The notes: a model not told the origin generated them from the sequence alone. Shown: positions 46,851-59,194, counted from the stretch's first letter. The stretch: DNA of 64,000 nucleotides from Nepenthes gracilis (GCA_033239525.1 BSYO01000009.1:19737299-19801298), one strand, 5' to 3'. Numbers and translations are program-made.

Positions 46851-47831
46851 ATATACATATATGCACAAAATAACAGCACAGCAAATTTTAATCACCAAAA
46901 TTTGACAAATCTCTCCTTCACAGCCCTTCGGTCAAACCAGAACGTAATGCTCTGTTTTTTCCTATTTCTGATTTCCTCCCCTCATCCTCCAACACAACGA
47001 AATCTCACGGTATCAGAGGAAATTAAGAGGAAGAAGGAGCTGTTCCACATTTAATAACGACACAAGCAGAGGATTAACGCCACGAAGACAAATCAATTGC
47101 AACAGGGAACGAAGCATGAACCGGAAATTTGCTTACAAATTTCAAGGAGAAATGACAAGAAGGGAAATTTCACTTGTGAATTCGTGGAGAATGACAGTAG
47201 AGGGTTTTACTTGCAAAATTTCATGGAGAAATGACAGTGGAGGGGTTCACTTGCCTGGAGCGACGGCTAGGGTTTGCGGTGGCGGCTTCGGCTTCTGTTC
47301 AACAGCAACGTCAACGGCGGCCTGGGCAAATAGCGGCGACGGCTTTGACTGAAGCGGTCGATTTGGATTTGTGATGGTGGCTTTGGCACCGATCGATGAC
47401 GGCAACGGCAGCAATCCACCCGAACGATGACGTCTCAATGTTGGCTTCGACTCGACAACAACAGTGACAGCGACGGCCCTCGAGTCACAGCGACGGCAGC
47501 AACAAGCACTGCGGCCACAGCAGCAAGAACAACGAAACCAAAGCCTGACACTCTTTGCAACCTCTCTGGACTCAGGATTAAATAGATACATGATGGTGGA
47601 GGCAGAGAGAATCAATCGGTTTTGCCACGGAGGCCACTCAGCAGAATATTCGAACGGCAAATCTGCTGAGGCCGTTGCGAGGGAGAGAGAGAAAACCAGA
47701 CGAGAGGGATGAGAAGAACAGAGGAAGTGGGAGAGAAGAGATGGGGACGGGAAACGAAAGAATCAGGAAGGAAATGAGGTGGCAAAGGAAATTTTAGATT
47801 TTCTATTATTATTATTATTATTTAAATACGT

Positions 47832-47834
<3 letters not shown>

Positions 47835-47867
<33 letters not shown>

Positions 47868-47873
47868 CCTTTA

Positions 47874-47916
<43 letters not shown>

Positions 47917-47925
47917 TTATAAATA
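47835..47925. repeat. (TA)n and (TTA)n microsatellites
   Basis: A (TA)n run is followed by a long (TTA)n run within the 5' LTR of the chromovirus. A shorter (TTA)n run sits at the same place in the 3' LTR (39820-39915). Confidence 0.95.
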
Positions 47926-48005
47926 TTTTTTCTAATACGTGCTAAAAAAATTTAAATCCACCTAATTTAATTTCAAAATCCTCACTAACATATTCGGGCA
48001 TTACA

Positions 48006-48379
48006 GACTTAGGTGGCTGTATGTCTAGTGTGAGTGGTAGGGTTCAATTTATATAGTTTTGTACATATTGTGCTATGATATATTGTAGATCCATAGTTTT
48101 CTTAATGTATGGGAGACTTTTTGCCTGTAGATTTACAAGTTGGAGGCTAAGAACATTAGGTGGCTGTGCACCTATTTAACAAGTAAAAAGGTTTTAAAAT
48201 ATTCTTGTACATATTGTATGATATTATATAGTATTTATGATCTCCTTAGGGTATAATAGACTATATGCTAGATGTAAAAAATGAGTTATGGGCATTTAAC
48301 TTATGTTATGAGATATTTGGGTGTAAAATTGTAAAGACTTTCGTGTATTTACCATGTTTTAAAAGTAGTGGGGGGAGAT
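48006..48379 (+). mobile_element. 3' interior of another LTR element with direct repeats
   Basis: Two imperfect direct copies begin TTAGGTGGCTGT at 48009 and 48156 (147 bp apart) and share TTGTACATATTGT. The stretch ends in a purine run AGTAGTGGGGGGAGAT (48365-48379), followed by TGTTAGAAATT, the arrangement of a polypurine tract and 3' LTR. No protein is seen. Copia-like by appearance only. Confidence 0.4.
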
Positions 48380-48600
48380 TGTTAGAAATTTTTTGCAGAT
48401 TGTGTGGTAACTAAGTTTAGGATAAATATAGATGTACTATATGGAGGAATTATATCTATGTGTGGCTTAGGGTGAACGTAGAAACTAATTAATTAATTTC
48501 TCTATTTTTTCACATTTATAAGTTCCTTTTATTATCTTTGATTGCGTAAGTATGGTTTTCAATATCGTATCGATTGATTTCTCTATTCATTCCCTTTAAT
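48380..48600 (+). mobile_element. Probable 3' LTR start of that element
   Basis: TGTTAGAAATTTTTTGC follows the purine run directly. The right end and a matching 5' LTR were not found, so the length is a guess. Confidence 0.3.
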
Positions 48601-49525
48601 GAGTTCAATTAAGTTATCCTTATCATATGGGTCATATAGTATATTATGATCTCAAATAATATGAAACTTATAAAAATATAGTGTGATCTATAATCATTCT
48701 ATACTAATGGTATATCCTAGAAATTACGAGATCTATTATTTCATAAATAGATAGTTATAATCATATGCTCATTATAGAATGTAATATCATAGATTTCACA
48801 ATGGGTAATGTTAGGATTGACGAGGAGTGCTTAAGAAGTACACCCTAGATTCATAGAGAGAATTGTCAAAGAACCACGTGTTATCACTTGACAATACTTA
48901 TGAGTATCAAGATACCATGTTAGACAATCCAGCCAAACAAGGATGAGATATGTTAGCCGTTAATGTACAATGACAAAGTAAACTCTAAAAAGACCCTTAT
49001 AATATCTTGTTAATGGTAAGTTTAATAGAGATAAATTCAAGATATTTATGAGATTAATTAAAAAAATCTATGAGAATTATCTACAATGATATTGTTAAAT
49101 TGAGATTTAGTAGAATTCATCGTATCATTGTTAATATTTGAATTCGTTGAATTCACTTGTTAATTCATTAAAAACGTGTTGAGTCATGTGATGGCCAAGT
49201 TGTGGAATTCTCAAGTAATATTGTCACATTGAGTGTTATTATTACATTTGTTGTTTTATATCTATGGTTATTACCTAATCCAAGATTTATTAATTTATTA
49301 TTATTGTTATTGCTTGATATTGTTACTTATTGAATATTTAATTCACTTCTTATTTTTTTTTTAATTTTAAATTAGCACTAGATTGCTAAAGTAAGTTAAA
49401 GATTATCTTAGATAAGTTGCTTATAAAGTGAGGATCTCGTGCATTGTATATCTAGTAGGGTCTTACTATGCTTATGGATTTGGATTATTGATGTTGGCTC
49501 TAAGGGCTGCATAACCCTCACAATT
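48601..49525 (+). repeat. Possible truncated solo LTR, weak
   Basis: The stretch ends CATAACCCTCACA near 49525, and about 49327-49390 reads TTGAATATTTAATTCACTTC..TTTTAAATTAGCACTAGATT. These resemble the end region of the solo LTR at 2544-5636 (GTATTTGACTCACTC..TCTAAATTGAAG, GGGTCGTCACA). The left boundary is unclear. Confidence 0.25.
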
Positions 49526-50539
49526 TGAAATTATACTATAAACATTATTTATTTTTTATTATAATATTTATGAAATAATTATGATTATTAATAATATTTA
49601 TGTTGAGATTTATGTTGTTTTGATGAGAATTTTGAAGCAACATAGTCGTTCAATCTGCAATTGTTGGCAAGGTTTGGGCCTCCATAGATTCAATCTGATC
49701 CGGGGTTACCAAGTTGAAGTTGATTACTTGATAAGGCTGCTAAGTCTTTCCCCAAATCAACACTCAGTTCCCATCAATAATTTAGGTCGTTTGAATAATA
49801 AATGGATGGTAAATCTCGTAGAAAAAGAGTAATGAATTTGTTCTCCAATTTTTGTTTTGCAATCTAGGATCTTCCTCAAATGAAGGTTAAAGATTATTTT
49901 TATAAGCAAGCCAAGATTATTGTTGGCTTAAGAGAGTTGCTACGTACTACAAGTAAAATTTAGTTGACTAGATATCTGGTGATTAACGATTAATACATTT
50001 ATATGAAAATATGTGAAAACTTTTCATCCCTTACCTGATCAGAATTCATTATAGGCCCCCCCTTTTATGCCACTATGCACATCGCTTTTCAGTATAGTAG
50101 GTATGCTACTTATTAATAAGTGGACGTCTAATGATCTTTACTTGCTAGTAATATTGATATATCATTTAATTGTCACGAACTCATTTTTGGAGGTTTTTTC
50201 TTCCATAATTTGATCAGAAACAATACTTATCTATCAATAAGTAAACATAGATTGAGACAGATAATTTTCTTGGGTTTGTACACTAGCTAGCTAACGGATC
50301 GGACATAAACAAGGCAATACTCCCATCCTGTCATTACTCTCCTTGGGTGAGAGGTGCATTGGCCCCCAACAATATAATTTAATAACCTAATTATATTACT
50401 CTTGACCCTGTAAATTTCCTTGTCGATTAGTCCTTCCTTGGCGTAGGACCCAGTCCCTTCAATTTAGGTCGACCGTCAGATGCGTTTATAAAAATCTACC
50501 GACAGGTGGCGGGATGGACCCACCCTTAAATGTAATGCC
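49526..50539. other. Spacer, nothing recognised
   Basis: AT-rich sequence; the 83-codon frame at 49581 has no motif I know. Confidence 0.4.
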
Positions 50540-50702
50540 CACGTGAAGATCTAACTTTGAGCCATACGTTTGCCGCCCTACAGTCATCGGTCATAAGGTT
50601 ACTATGCCAATTTTCACGTGCACCGTGCCTCAGCCGTCACGTGGTCACCTCGTCCTGCTGTTTCTTCTCCTCTATTATCATAATTAATCCCCTCCTCACG
50701 TG
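50540..50702. promoter_or_regulatory. Cluster of four CACGTG boxes
   Basis: CACGTG occurs at 50540-50545, 50615-50620, 50638-50643 and 50697-50702, in a locally GC-richer 250 bp that also holds ACACGTCC and CCGTGTG. CACGTG is the G-box/ABRE core bound by bZIP and bHLH factors. No gene with a clear start lies within 600 bp on either side, so this may be an orphan promoter, part of a transposon, or the promoter of a gene I failed to recognise. Confidence 0.5.
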
Positions 50703-50965
50703 ACACGTCCGTGTGCACTCTTCGGCATCTACCGCATCACGGCCGTTCGTGTGTTGCAACAAGTACCTGGACGGTCGCGATGCTTTAAGTTGACCTAATA
50801 TTGAACAACCTTATCAAAATAGCCTCATTTATTTTTAACCAATTCGTGATATTAATAATGTCTTTGTGCGTTCAGTTTTCTTCTAATCAAAGATAAATGA
50901 TACAGATTTAAAAGTCTTAAAAATAAATAAATATATTTTTTATGTTTGAATTATATAAAATATTG

Positions 50966-50969
<4 letters not shown>

Positions 50970-51007
<38 letters not shown>
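50970..51007. repeat. (TA)n microsatellite
   Basis: About 19 TA units. Confidence 0.95.
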
Positions 51008-51009
<2 letters not shown>

Positions 51010-52510
51010 CAAAATATATTAATATGATCCATCCTTAGATCCAAAATTCGAACAGATTCGGGTTGATCCGCTTGTCCTGATTCAGGCTCCGTTCACTGAG
51101 TTAGGATCCTGCACACCACTAAAATGAATAGGAGGTTAGTGTGTCGACGAAAAATTGTCCTACCGAAAACACTCCGACGCTCAAGTTAGTAAACAGCCTT
51201 CGAAATCTGATAAGGTTATTGGAATTGAGAATTGAAAGATAAAGAATACAAGAGTGTGTGGATCTCCAAATGAAAGAGAGACAAAATTGTCTTTTTAAAT
51301 TCGGATGGTAGGAAGGCGTAAGAAGTATCGGTCAAGACGTTTGTATCAATTTTTTTGAGTGTCGATAGAGAGTAGAGAATTGTACACCGCCATTCGTTGT
51401 CGTTGTGGGCGTTGTGTGAGTAAAAGCTTGCGTGTCTTGAATGAAAATTCTAGGGTTTACTTAAAGGATAACAGGGTGATCTTCCTTGGTTGGAAAGTGT
51501 GATCTCCTACGTTATTCTCGATAGCCTTCCTTCTACAGAGAGGCGTAAGTTGCCAAACTGGCTGAGATTGCTTCCTTTCCTAGCAGTCAGGGGCTTTCCA
51601 AGTTGCCTACCTTCCTTCCATGCATTCTACAGTTGGAGAGCCCCAATTGACAGGAGATTGAAAAAATCTAGCTCATTCCTTATGGGAAGGGCGTTGATTT
51701 TGTCAATATCCTTTTCAGGTGCTGGCTGAATTCGTGAAAGGCGCTGAAAAAGTCGTTGCTGGTCGCCTGTTGGATCATAAGCTCAAGTGGGTCAGACCTG
51801 TAAAAAGCTTTTTATTTTCAGCCTGTTACTACAATGATCCCAATCAACGCTCAGGTTGACCGTTTTGGACGCGAGTTAACCGCTCGCCTGTGTCTTGACG
51901 GTCAACGCTGACATTGACCGTTGGCAGAGCTTTTAGGCCTTTCAGGATTTAGGCATTTGCCTCCTATTGGGCCAACGTTGGAGTTAACTGTCCAACAGGT
52001 TATTTGGACCTTTTTTGACAGTTGGGTCAACCCAATCACGATATACCCATCATAATATATTTATATTGAAGGAAAACAAATCATTCATTGATTTTTTTCC
52101 CTTCAAAATTAATTTAACTAAACAAATCTAAGTGTACTTTGACTTTTTAAACTTCACTGCCTAAAAATACTATATTATAAATAAACCCCTATTTTAATAT
52201 TATTTGCTTTCATGCCCTCTCATCACGCAACAAGAGTAATATTGTAATTCTAATTGATAAAAAATTGATTTAATATTATAATAAATTAGCAATGTCAAAT
52301 TAAATATGAATAAATTATCTCAAATTTTAAAAGTAAAAGAGAAAAGCAAGAGAATTTATTTTCATAATTTTCCTATTATATTTGATTACACTCCATTTTT
52401 CAGTAACACAAGAAGGGAAAAAAAAATCCGAGAGTTTTCTTGCTGTCGACAAAACCTTACTCGTACAATACAAATTCTTGTCCCGCTTTCAAATCCAAAG
52501 GAGCAAAATG
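51008..52510. other. Unassigned, probably transposon-derived
   Basis: The stretch near 51165-51190 (AAAACACTCCGACGCTCAAG) resembles words I recall from plant LTR-type repeats. At 51850-52040 GTTGACCGTT-like words recur several times. No domain or gene is visible; the 79-codon frame at 51490 is unsupported. Confidence 0.3.
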
Positions 52511-52549
52511 ACCTCTCTCTTTCTCTCTCTATCTCTCTCTCTCTCTCTC
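52511..52549. repeat. (CT)n microsatellite
   Basis: TCTCTC repeats with few interruptions. Confidence 0.9.
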
Positions 52550-55500
52550 AGAGTATGCGAGGGCTTTTGCTGTACTCAGATGTCTGCTATTATGCAACTG
52601 CCCACTACAAAAAATAATAATAATAATTTTTAATGATATAAAATTAATAATAAATATATTATTATTAATATTTAACATATAAAATTTAATGATAAAAATG
52701 TAATTTTATTTCCAAAATTTTAAAATTAAATAAATATAATTTTATAAATAATAATAATAATACTCTTACTATCTATCCTATTCTTCTCGAGCCATCTTCA
52801 CTTGAGTTGAGAGGCCCAACGCTGTGTCAGTGTGGCACAACATTGGCTATTCAGATGAAATTTAACAGTTGAGAAACGTGTAATTTTTTTTTTGTAAATT
52901 AAAAAAAAGTTTAACTGTCTAATTTTATTCAAACGGTTGAGATTTGCGACACAAATCTTATGCCGCGGTCAATGCGGTGACCTGCCTGAACTCCTTCTCC
53001 ACCCTTCCTCCGTCTTCCTCTTTCCGTCTCTCGCTCTCTCGATCCTTCTCTTTTTCCTTCTCGTCTCTTCCTATTTCTTTTGCCATTTTTACTTCCCTTT
53101 TCACCTTCCGCTTCTTTTTTCATTATTTTTTCAGCTATTTCACCAATTTTCCTTCCTTCCTCTTCCAATATTTCCTCCCTTGAACTTTTTTCCTCTTCAT
53201 TATGGGAGAGAATAGAGAACATGCACCGTTACCGTTGTTGTTGCCTATTGTCACCAAAGAAAAACGCTGTTGCTCTCGCTGTTATTTCTTATTTCCGCAG
53301 CTATTTATCATCTCAAACTAGGTCAGTAAAATTTTTCTTATCTTACAAGTACATCTACTATTATTTTACAAGTAATTCACTAATCTTCCGATAGTATTTC
53401 CCTATTCTACTGCAAATAGGTCATTTCTTCTTCTTATAGAGGCTAGATCTCTTTCTTGTATGCTAAGATTTAAAAAAAAAATTAGTCATATTTTTTCATG
53501 AGATAAATTTGAGAAAAACATACCTTAGCTATGATTATGAATGATTCGAAAATTTTGAGGGTTTCTTGTTAAATTAAGGGGCAAAATTTAGATGAATAAT
53601 ATTACAAAGTAAAAAAATCTCAACAATATGTCCAATATGAAATGTCTATAATATAACACAATGATTAATTGCTGATTGTCTTTTTTTTAATTATAGCTGT
53701 AAGTGGTATCCTATCTGTCGTCCTCTTACACTTACATTTTTCTCTCTGGAGCTTGCAATTTCTAAACTCTAGTCTCTCTCTTCCCCTCCCTCCTTTACCT
53801 TGCTCTAGATATTTTTTTCTACATTTATCTATGATGTATTCATATTAATTTATCTAGTTTTTTTCTCCGTAAGCTATTGATAGAAGATAATTTTGGAGAA
53901 TCCATGATTGTAGAAGTGAAATAGTGTATGCTTCATGTCTAGAACTATGTGACCTTAAATTCTATGATATGTGAATCTTAGGGGGCATTTGGCATCACTA
54001 ATCAAGATAGTGAAAGCATAAATATGAAGCATAATTTTTATGATCATTTTGTTTTAGATGGAGCACTTGCAGCATATGTGATGTAGTAGTAAAATATGTG
54101 AATTATGGATATAATTTTTGGTTAATTATTTCTTTCAAATCTAGGGTTGGGAGACCATTTAGGTGAACAAGTTGAATGATTATTCACTCTACTGAACAAC
54201 CTAAAATAATGTCAAGAAAATTAACTGAAATTAATCGATATTATATCACTAAAAGTCTCTCTGCTCAACATTAAAAGTAGGAATAAATATATATTATTTT
54301 TTCAGAAGTATCTGATGCAGAGTCACTTATCATTTTTAACGATTGATATTTGAAATACTGTATGAAGCATTTGTACTTTAATGTGGTGATTAAATTGAAT
54401 ATTTAAACAAGTCTTTAAGCAATATCATAGATGATGGTATATTTAAACAAATCTCGATCATGGAAAGAACTTCTGCTGGTCCATGTTCATAACATGCACC
54501 TCATCATCTTCCTATGCCCTTCTGTTTGTTCTCTGTCTTTCCTCAAAATGAACAAATAATTCAGATTTTGGGAACAGAAAATACTTACCTAACAGAAAGC
54601 TGGATTTATATTAATTAATATCCATACCTCCACAATTAGATATGCAAATTGGTTAAAAAATTGAATCAGCTTTGAATTAATCAACTTGAACAAGATTTTG
54701 TATCCCTAAGCAATAAAATTTAATTAACTTTTGCAATGCATAATCATATTCATCTTTGTTTTTTTAAATAAAAAATAGTCTCTCTACACTTCAAAAGGCA
54801 AGGTTGTATATGTTTGATTTATTTTTAAATCTCATAATATTTATTCAGGCATTAACATACCCTTTTCTACGTGGGAATTCACCAGCAATATAGTCATTGC
54901 AACCACATTGTGTTAGAATATACTAACAGTGCGTAAAATCGAGGATGCAATTGATTATGAAACTGAAGTCATTATGCAGCTCAGAAACTATATAAAGACT
55001 GGCATAATTTTACCCTTATTTTGAATCATTATTTTTGCCGGTTACAGAAATTACAGAAACAGAAGTCATTATTTTATTACTCCTGCCTGCTCATTAGTAT
55101 GCTAAAGAGTTTGGGGTGTCTTTCTGGAATTTCCTTAGGTGACCAAATGGCATATTTTTTCGATACTGTTATTTATTTTTATAAGTTTTTGCCATATCTA
55201 CTCGGGTGAAAGAAACTGTAGGAAATATTGCCGAGGCTGTGAGAGAACTTTAATATGTTAATGAGATAATTAATATTATGACGTGATCACATTTTTTTTT
55301 TTAATTTTCTTTTCCTTCCAGATTTCTAGGATCAAAATAGGATATTGATCTCTCTTGACATTAATATGTAACATTTGTAGAAACTGAAGGAGCTATGGGC
55401 TAATCACTCGAAGGTTGTATAACCAAAGCCACATAGGTGGGGCAATTCATCTTAGAATGCCATTCAAAAGGTATTATACCGCTACCAATGCATAATATAT

Positions 55501-56012
55501 ACAAAGTCTCTTAAAACTTTGTTTATTTAGCAAAAAAATTATAAATGGGGGATATGAAATGGATTGTTATTTCCACCGAGTTAGGTTATGTATATCTAAC
55601 CTCCTCAGTCCCATGATGTGCACTGGGCTATCTTTTTTATATATGTGATAGTTATTTATTCGTTCCCATTGAAATGAAAAATCAGTATCCATCCCCCATG
55701 TATTTGATCCTATCAAACCATTATAGCTTACTTTCTAAAGTTAAAATTAGGATAAGATTATTTTTTCTAAAGATATGTATTTTTTAAATAATTTATGTAT
55801 ATAATTTTTATTTCAGTTTTATAAGGTTATCTTTTAATATAGCAGTTTATATATTATTAAAACGATGAGCAAATAGGCTTGAGGCATTTTTGACTTGTAA
55901 AACCACAATGATCTAACGACATGACAAGGTATTCGCTCTCTTTGCTGTCAATTTTTTTTGACATTTGACTCTTTCATCTATACATATTTGTGGATGATTT
56001 TTTGAACTCTAT
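52550..56012. other. AT-rich stretch with a pyrimidine-rich tract, no gene recognised
   Basis: Between 52985 and 53200 the + strand is strongly CT-rich; frames on both strands there are low complexity. A possible short exon (53221-53320, followed by GTCAGT) was seen but has no recognisable protein. From 53330 on the sequence is AT-rich; the 62-codon frame at 55021 has no known motif. Confidence 0.4.
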
Positions 56013-56333
56013 GGTAGTGTGTATCTTGTGAAAATGTGGGAATAGTAAACATTTTGCCATGAGAGTAATGGACAAGAATGTTATACTTGATTGCAACAAG
56101 GTAAGGGGAATTACTCTTCTTTCTTATTGCCCAATGTTAGTTTACTGACTATTGCCACTGTAATAATATTCAATTTCAACAATAATATATATGTGCATAT
56201 TAAATCCACTAATTTTCTATTCTAACATAATTTTTTGATTTTCTTTGTCATAGGTGCATAGATTCTATGTAGAAAAGAAAATTCTTAACATACTAAAGAC
56301 TCCTTTTTTCCTACGTTATGCGCTTCATTTCAG
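56013..56333 (+). pseudogene. Decayed AGC-type protein kinase fragment
   Basis: Three pieces resemble the N-lobe of plant AGC kinases of the PINOID/D6PK kind. GSVYLVKMWE (56013-56042, glycine-loop end) is followed by two stops. FAMRVMDKNVILDCNK (56053-56100) holds the beta-3 region, with Arg at the position of the usual catalytic Lys in the A-M-K-V motif. After a 153-base intron-like gap (GTAAGG..CATAG), VHRFYVEKKILNIL and then TPFFLRYALHF follow (56254-56333), matching the C-helix Glu and the next strand. A frameshift separates the first two pieces. No C-lobe was found. The similarity is from memory and the pieces are short. Confidence 0.4.
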
Positions 56334-56939
56334 GTAAAAAAATATATTTTCAATAATTTTTTTAGTTCAGCCATTTTTTTCCTTTGTAATTTTTATGTTA
56401 CACTCTCGTGAGTCATAATAGATAAATTATCTGAAATAGCATATAACCACATTTGCTACTATTGTTTTCTTCTTTTCTAAGTTAAGAAACACCCACAAGA
56501 TCTTAATTTTAATGTTGTGCAGACCTAAACATATATTTATCTTCTAACTGATTATTATCTTTAAGGAGAATTCTTCATACTTTTGGACACACAGTACAAG
56601 AAGGTCATAAATGTAGATGCTGTTAGGTAAATGTTTTTAGAAATTCATGTATATTTTATTGAATTGTAAAATTCACAAATGATAATATTTCTCTAAACTT
56701 TTTTGGTTGATGAGATAAATAAAGTAATACAATATTAGACTTTTATAAGAAAGAGAATTGATGGATATAGTTGCTAACAACCTTAGAGGAAACGCCCTCC
56801 AAAGGATTTGGTCCATATATAGCTCAAAATGGAGGGACGAGCCTGTCGGTTCTATTTGAACCGCTACTTCTTGAAGAAAGATGAAACTAGCTCTAATCGA
56901 ACGAAATTGTTTCCTTCTCTGGTTCAACAGACTCGTCTG
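56334..56939. other. Spacer, nothing recognised
   Basis: AT-rich; the minus-strand frame 56673-56957 has no known motif and may be part of the following LTR. Confidence 0.35.
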
Positions 56940-57393
56940 CCAATCTTTAAATGACACCTACTTATCCATCCGACGTTTACGTAAATGGTTGGATGAAAAA
57001 GTCAACCGCCTCATAACTTCTATATAAACCCCTTATTCTCAATAGAAAATGGGGATGGTGCTCAACCAAATAAAAACTAATCAAAGACATTCTTAAAATA
57101 CTTCAAAGGCACACCCTTTCATTAAGACAATTTCTGTAAAATACACACCACAAATAAAAATTATTTTTACAAGTATTTACGCTTACATCATCCCTTTTCT
57201 TTTCTCAAAAAAAGATACTAATTTGAGCGTCGTAAAATATATCGAGAAGTGAGTCTCAACAATTATTTGATCATACTTTATTGTATTGCACATGATTCAT
57301 ATTAAAAGCGTACGGAGGCCGGATCCGCTTCAAACCTATCAGATAATTCTTGGTTTCCTAATCCATAAAACAATCCGAATTCGATGGTGCATT

Positions 57394-57413
57394 ATTTGTG
57401 TCGTCTGTAGGAA
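57394..57413 (+). other. Probable primer region of the second Tat-like element
   Basis: ATTTGTGTCGTCTGTAGGAA matches the Tat-type primer-site consensus at most positions; the differences are mostly G-to-A and C-to-T changes. Confidence 0.5.
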
Positions 57414-58056
57414 GCTACTAAAAAGTCTGACTACCATACTTCTATAATGACCAAAATAGTGAATACATGAATATAAGTCAGTACACCAATCAGAGATGTC
57501 ACCTCATGTGGCAACTTCCCTCCAATGGGCAGTTGAGTAGATGATCATCCTGACCTCAGTGTGCTAGCACTCTCAATAAGAATGTACAATATCTCTAAGG
57601 CTGTCCAGATCATTTGCACATGAGTTGATGAGCGGCCAAGGGGGCTCCACGTTTTGCCTCCGAAACAGCGACTTCCGAGCGAATAAAGAGGGAAAGGAAG
57701 CACTCGACAGATACGGGCCGATGACCTGAAGACATCGAGACCCAAGCAACCTCAAGTGACAAAATTCCAACGCACTTAGAGGGTCGTATGAATTATAGGA
57801 CCCAAAAAGATAGCCCTAAGAAGCAAAATTCTCATTATTTTCGTGATAATAGGGAGCCCTCGTACCAAGTAGGAGCTCTCACAGTACGCTCCCTCCAAAA
57901 GCTGTGAGTCACCCAACCTCTCATGCCACGCAAAATCCTTCAAAACTAAGGATATTCCTCAATGAGAAGAAGATGGCAACTCTTCAAATGGATAAGAAAA
58001 TTGAAAAAATATTACAGCACGTTTTTTAAGGAGATGCCAGAGGACGAATCGTTAAC

Positions 58057-58640
58057 TTGTGGAGATCTCTATTCATGATAGAGATCCAAACACATCCTCT
58101 CTTTCACAAATTCAAGATGCCGGCCTTGAATCCCTATAATGAGAGTACTGATTCGATTGATTATCTAGACTATTTCTACACTCTCCTGAGCTTTCAAGAC
58201 TTGGAAGAGGCTACAATGTGTCTGTGCTGTCCCTTAACTCTTAAAGGAGATACCCGAGTATGGTTCTATTAGTTTTAGCCTAACTCGATTCGAAAGTTTC
58301 AGAATTTGGCCGACGATTTCTTATCCCGATTTGCCTCCAGTCAGAGGGAGGAGAAGCAATTATGACACCTTACCCGTGTCAAGTAAGGGCCAAATGAAAA
58401 TTTAAAAAAATTTCTAACTCAATGCACAATTAAGGACTGGAAGATACCCAAGCTTATTGATGAGATGGAGTTGAGTGCCTGCCTATCAACTTTAGAGTTT
58501 GAAAACTTCTTCAAACATTTAGCCCACGAAAACCCATAAACTTTCAGAAAAGTTGAAGCCATTACCCGGGCCTACATAATTGTCAAGGAGGCCAATGAGC
58601 AAAATAATTAGAGTATGTGGACCATTTTTGCTAGAGAACA
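58057..58640 (+). pseudogene. gag: gag fragment of the second Tat-like element
   Basis: It aligns by eye with the gag at 28482-29192: NPYNESTDSIDYLDYF against EAYDGSTDPMDHL, ATMCLCCPLTLKGDTRVWFY against the equivalent stretch, and HLTRVK and FFKHLAHENP in order. It carries stops at 58270-58272 (TAG after VWFY) and several more downstream. It is more decayed and more AT-rich than the first copy. Confidence 0.85.
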
Positions 58641-59194
58641 ATAAATAGAAAGAGGAAAAATGGAAACCACATGGGCTCCCAACAGATTTGACTCTTTAAA
58701 AAACACAAATAAAGGATTTAAACTATTAAATGATGGCTCGATAATAATTTTATTCTCTAACCTATTTCATCACACAAATGCTTTTAGGCTTAAAGCATAA
58801 ATTAAACATTACACCAACGCCCACTTCATAATACATATGAGAAATTATTATAAAAAAAATAGAGGATTATAGACGTTAAACTCATGATTACTCAACAAAT
58901 AAAGTCCTAACACCATATTTAAAAACTAAATCACTCAGAATTTTGAGCATGAAGATCTAAGAATAGTTTTATTAATCTTTAAATCCGGCTCTTCAAATTT
59001 AAATATTTACCATGCTTAATATTTTACACTCAATTAATATATACAGAATTTCATTCTCTTTTTTTTTCCCCTTTTATAATGCAGGGTGAAATGAGGTCGA
59101 TGGACAGACCAAATTTTCTACAGCGAGGGGATTAATAATTAGTAGTATATACGAAAAATAAATGAAGTGTCACTGTACTAAGAGACTCACTCGA
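58641..59194. other. Spacer, nothing recognised
   Basis: AT-rich; no coding or repeat signal identified. Confidence 0.4.

Larger units (their letters stand above)
37886..48005 (-). mobile_element. Tekay/Del-type chromovirus (Gypsy), degenerate
   Basis: A 10.1 kb element on the minus strand: 5' LTR 44710-48005, gag, pol (protease, reverse transcriptase, RNase H, integrase, chromodomain), polypurine tract, 3' LTR 37886-40000. Gag has two zinc knuckles. The C-terminal chromodomain and long LTRs fit the Tekay/Del clade of chromoviruses. Pol is riddled with stops and frameshifts. The five bases on each side (AAAAC and GACTT) do not match, so the target duplication is lost or the flanks were rearranged. 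Confidence 0.92.
44710..48005 (-). mobile_element. 5' LTR of the chromovirus
   Basis: A 3296-bp LTR; in sense it starts TGTAATGCCCGAA and ends GGGTCGCCATA (CA decayed). It keeps the 1.17 kb that the 3' LTR has lost, including a GT-rich block (sense) and a purine/pyrimidine-skewed stretch. Long frames within it (46333-46851, 47247-47660) come from CA and CAG-like repeats and are not genes. Confidence 0.88.
56940..58640 (+). mobile_element. 5' part of a second Tat-like Gypsy element
   Basis: An LTR-like stretch with a TATA box (TCTATATAAACC, 57019-57030) is followed at 57394-57413 by ATTTGTGTCGTCTGTAGGAA. That resembles the Tat primer region, which I recall as TTGGCGCCGTCTGTGGGAA. It leads into a gag fragment at 58057-58640. 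Nothing of pol follows, so the element is truncated after gag. The LTR start is not defined. Confidence 0.6.

Noticed and set aside
46333..46873. Frames of 112-172 codons rich in His, Thr and Pro
   Set aside because: They are read from the CA-rich tract inside an LTR and have no motif other than the repeat.
47247..47712. Frames of 82-137 codons on both strands
   Set aside because: They lie within the chromovirus 5' LTR, and a diverged copy of the same DNA occurs in the 3' LTR; they are repeat sequence, not a host gene.
27129..48005. Possible endogenous pararetrovirus
   Set aside because: Both elements have LTRs, an integrase and Gypsy domain order; no movement protein or other caulimovirid feature was seen.
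52929..53222. A 97-codon Glu/Lys/Arg-rich frame (minus) and Phe/Ser-rich frames (plus)
   Set aside because: All arise from one CT-rich tract; the composition explains them.
55021..55209. A 62-codon frame
   Set aside because: It has no motif, and nearby sequence shows no splice or promoter context that would support it.
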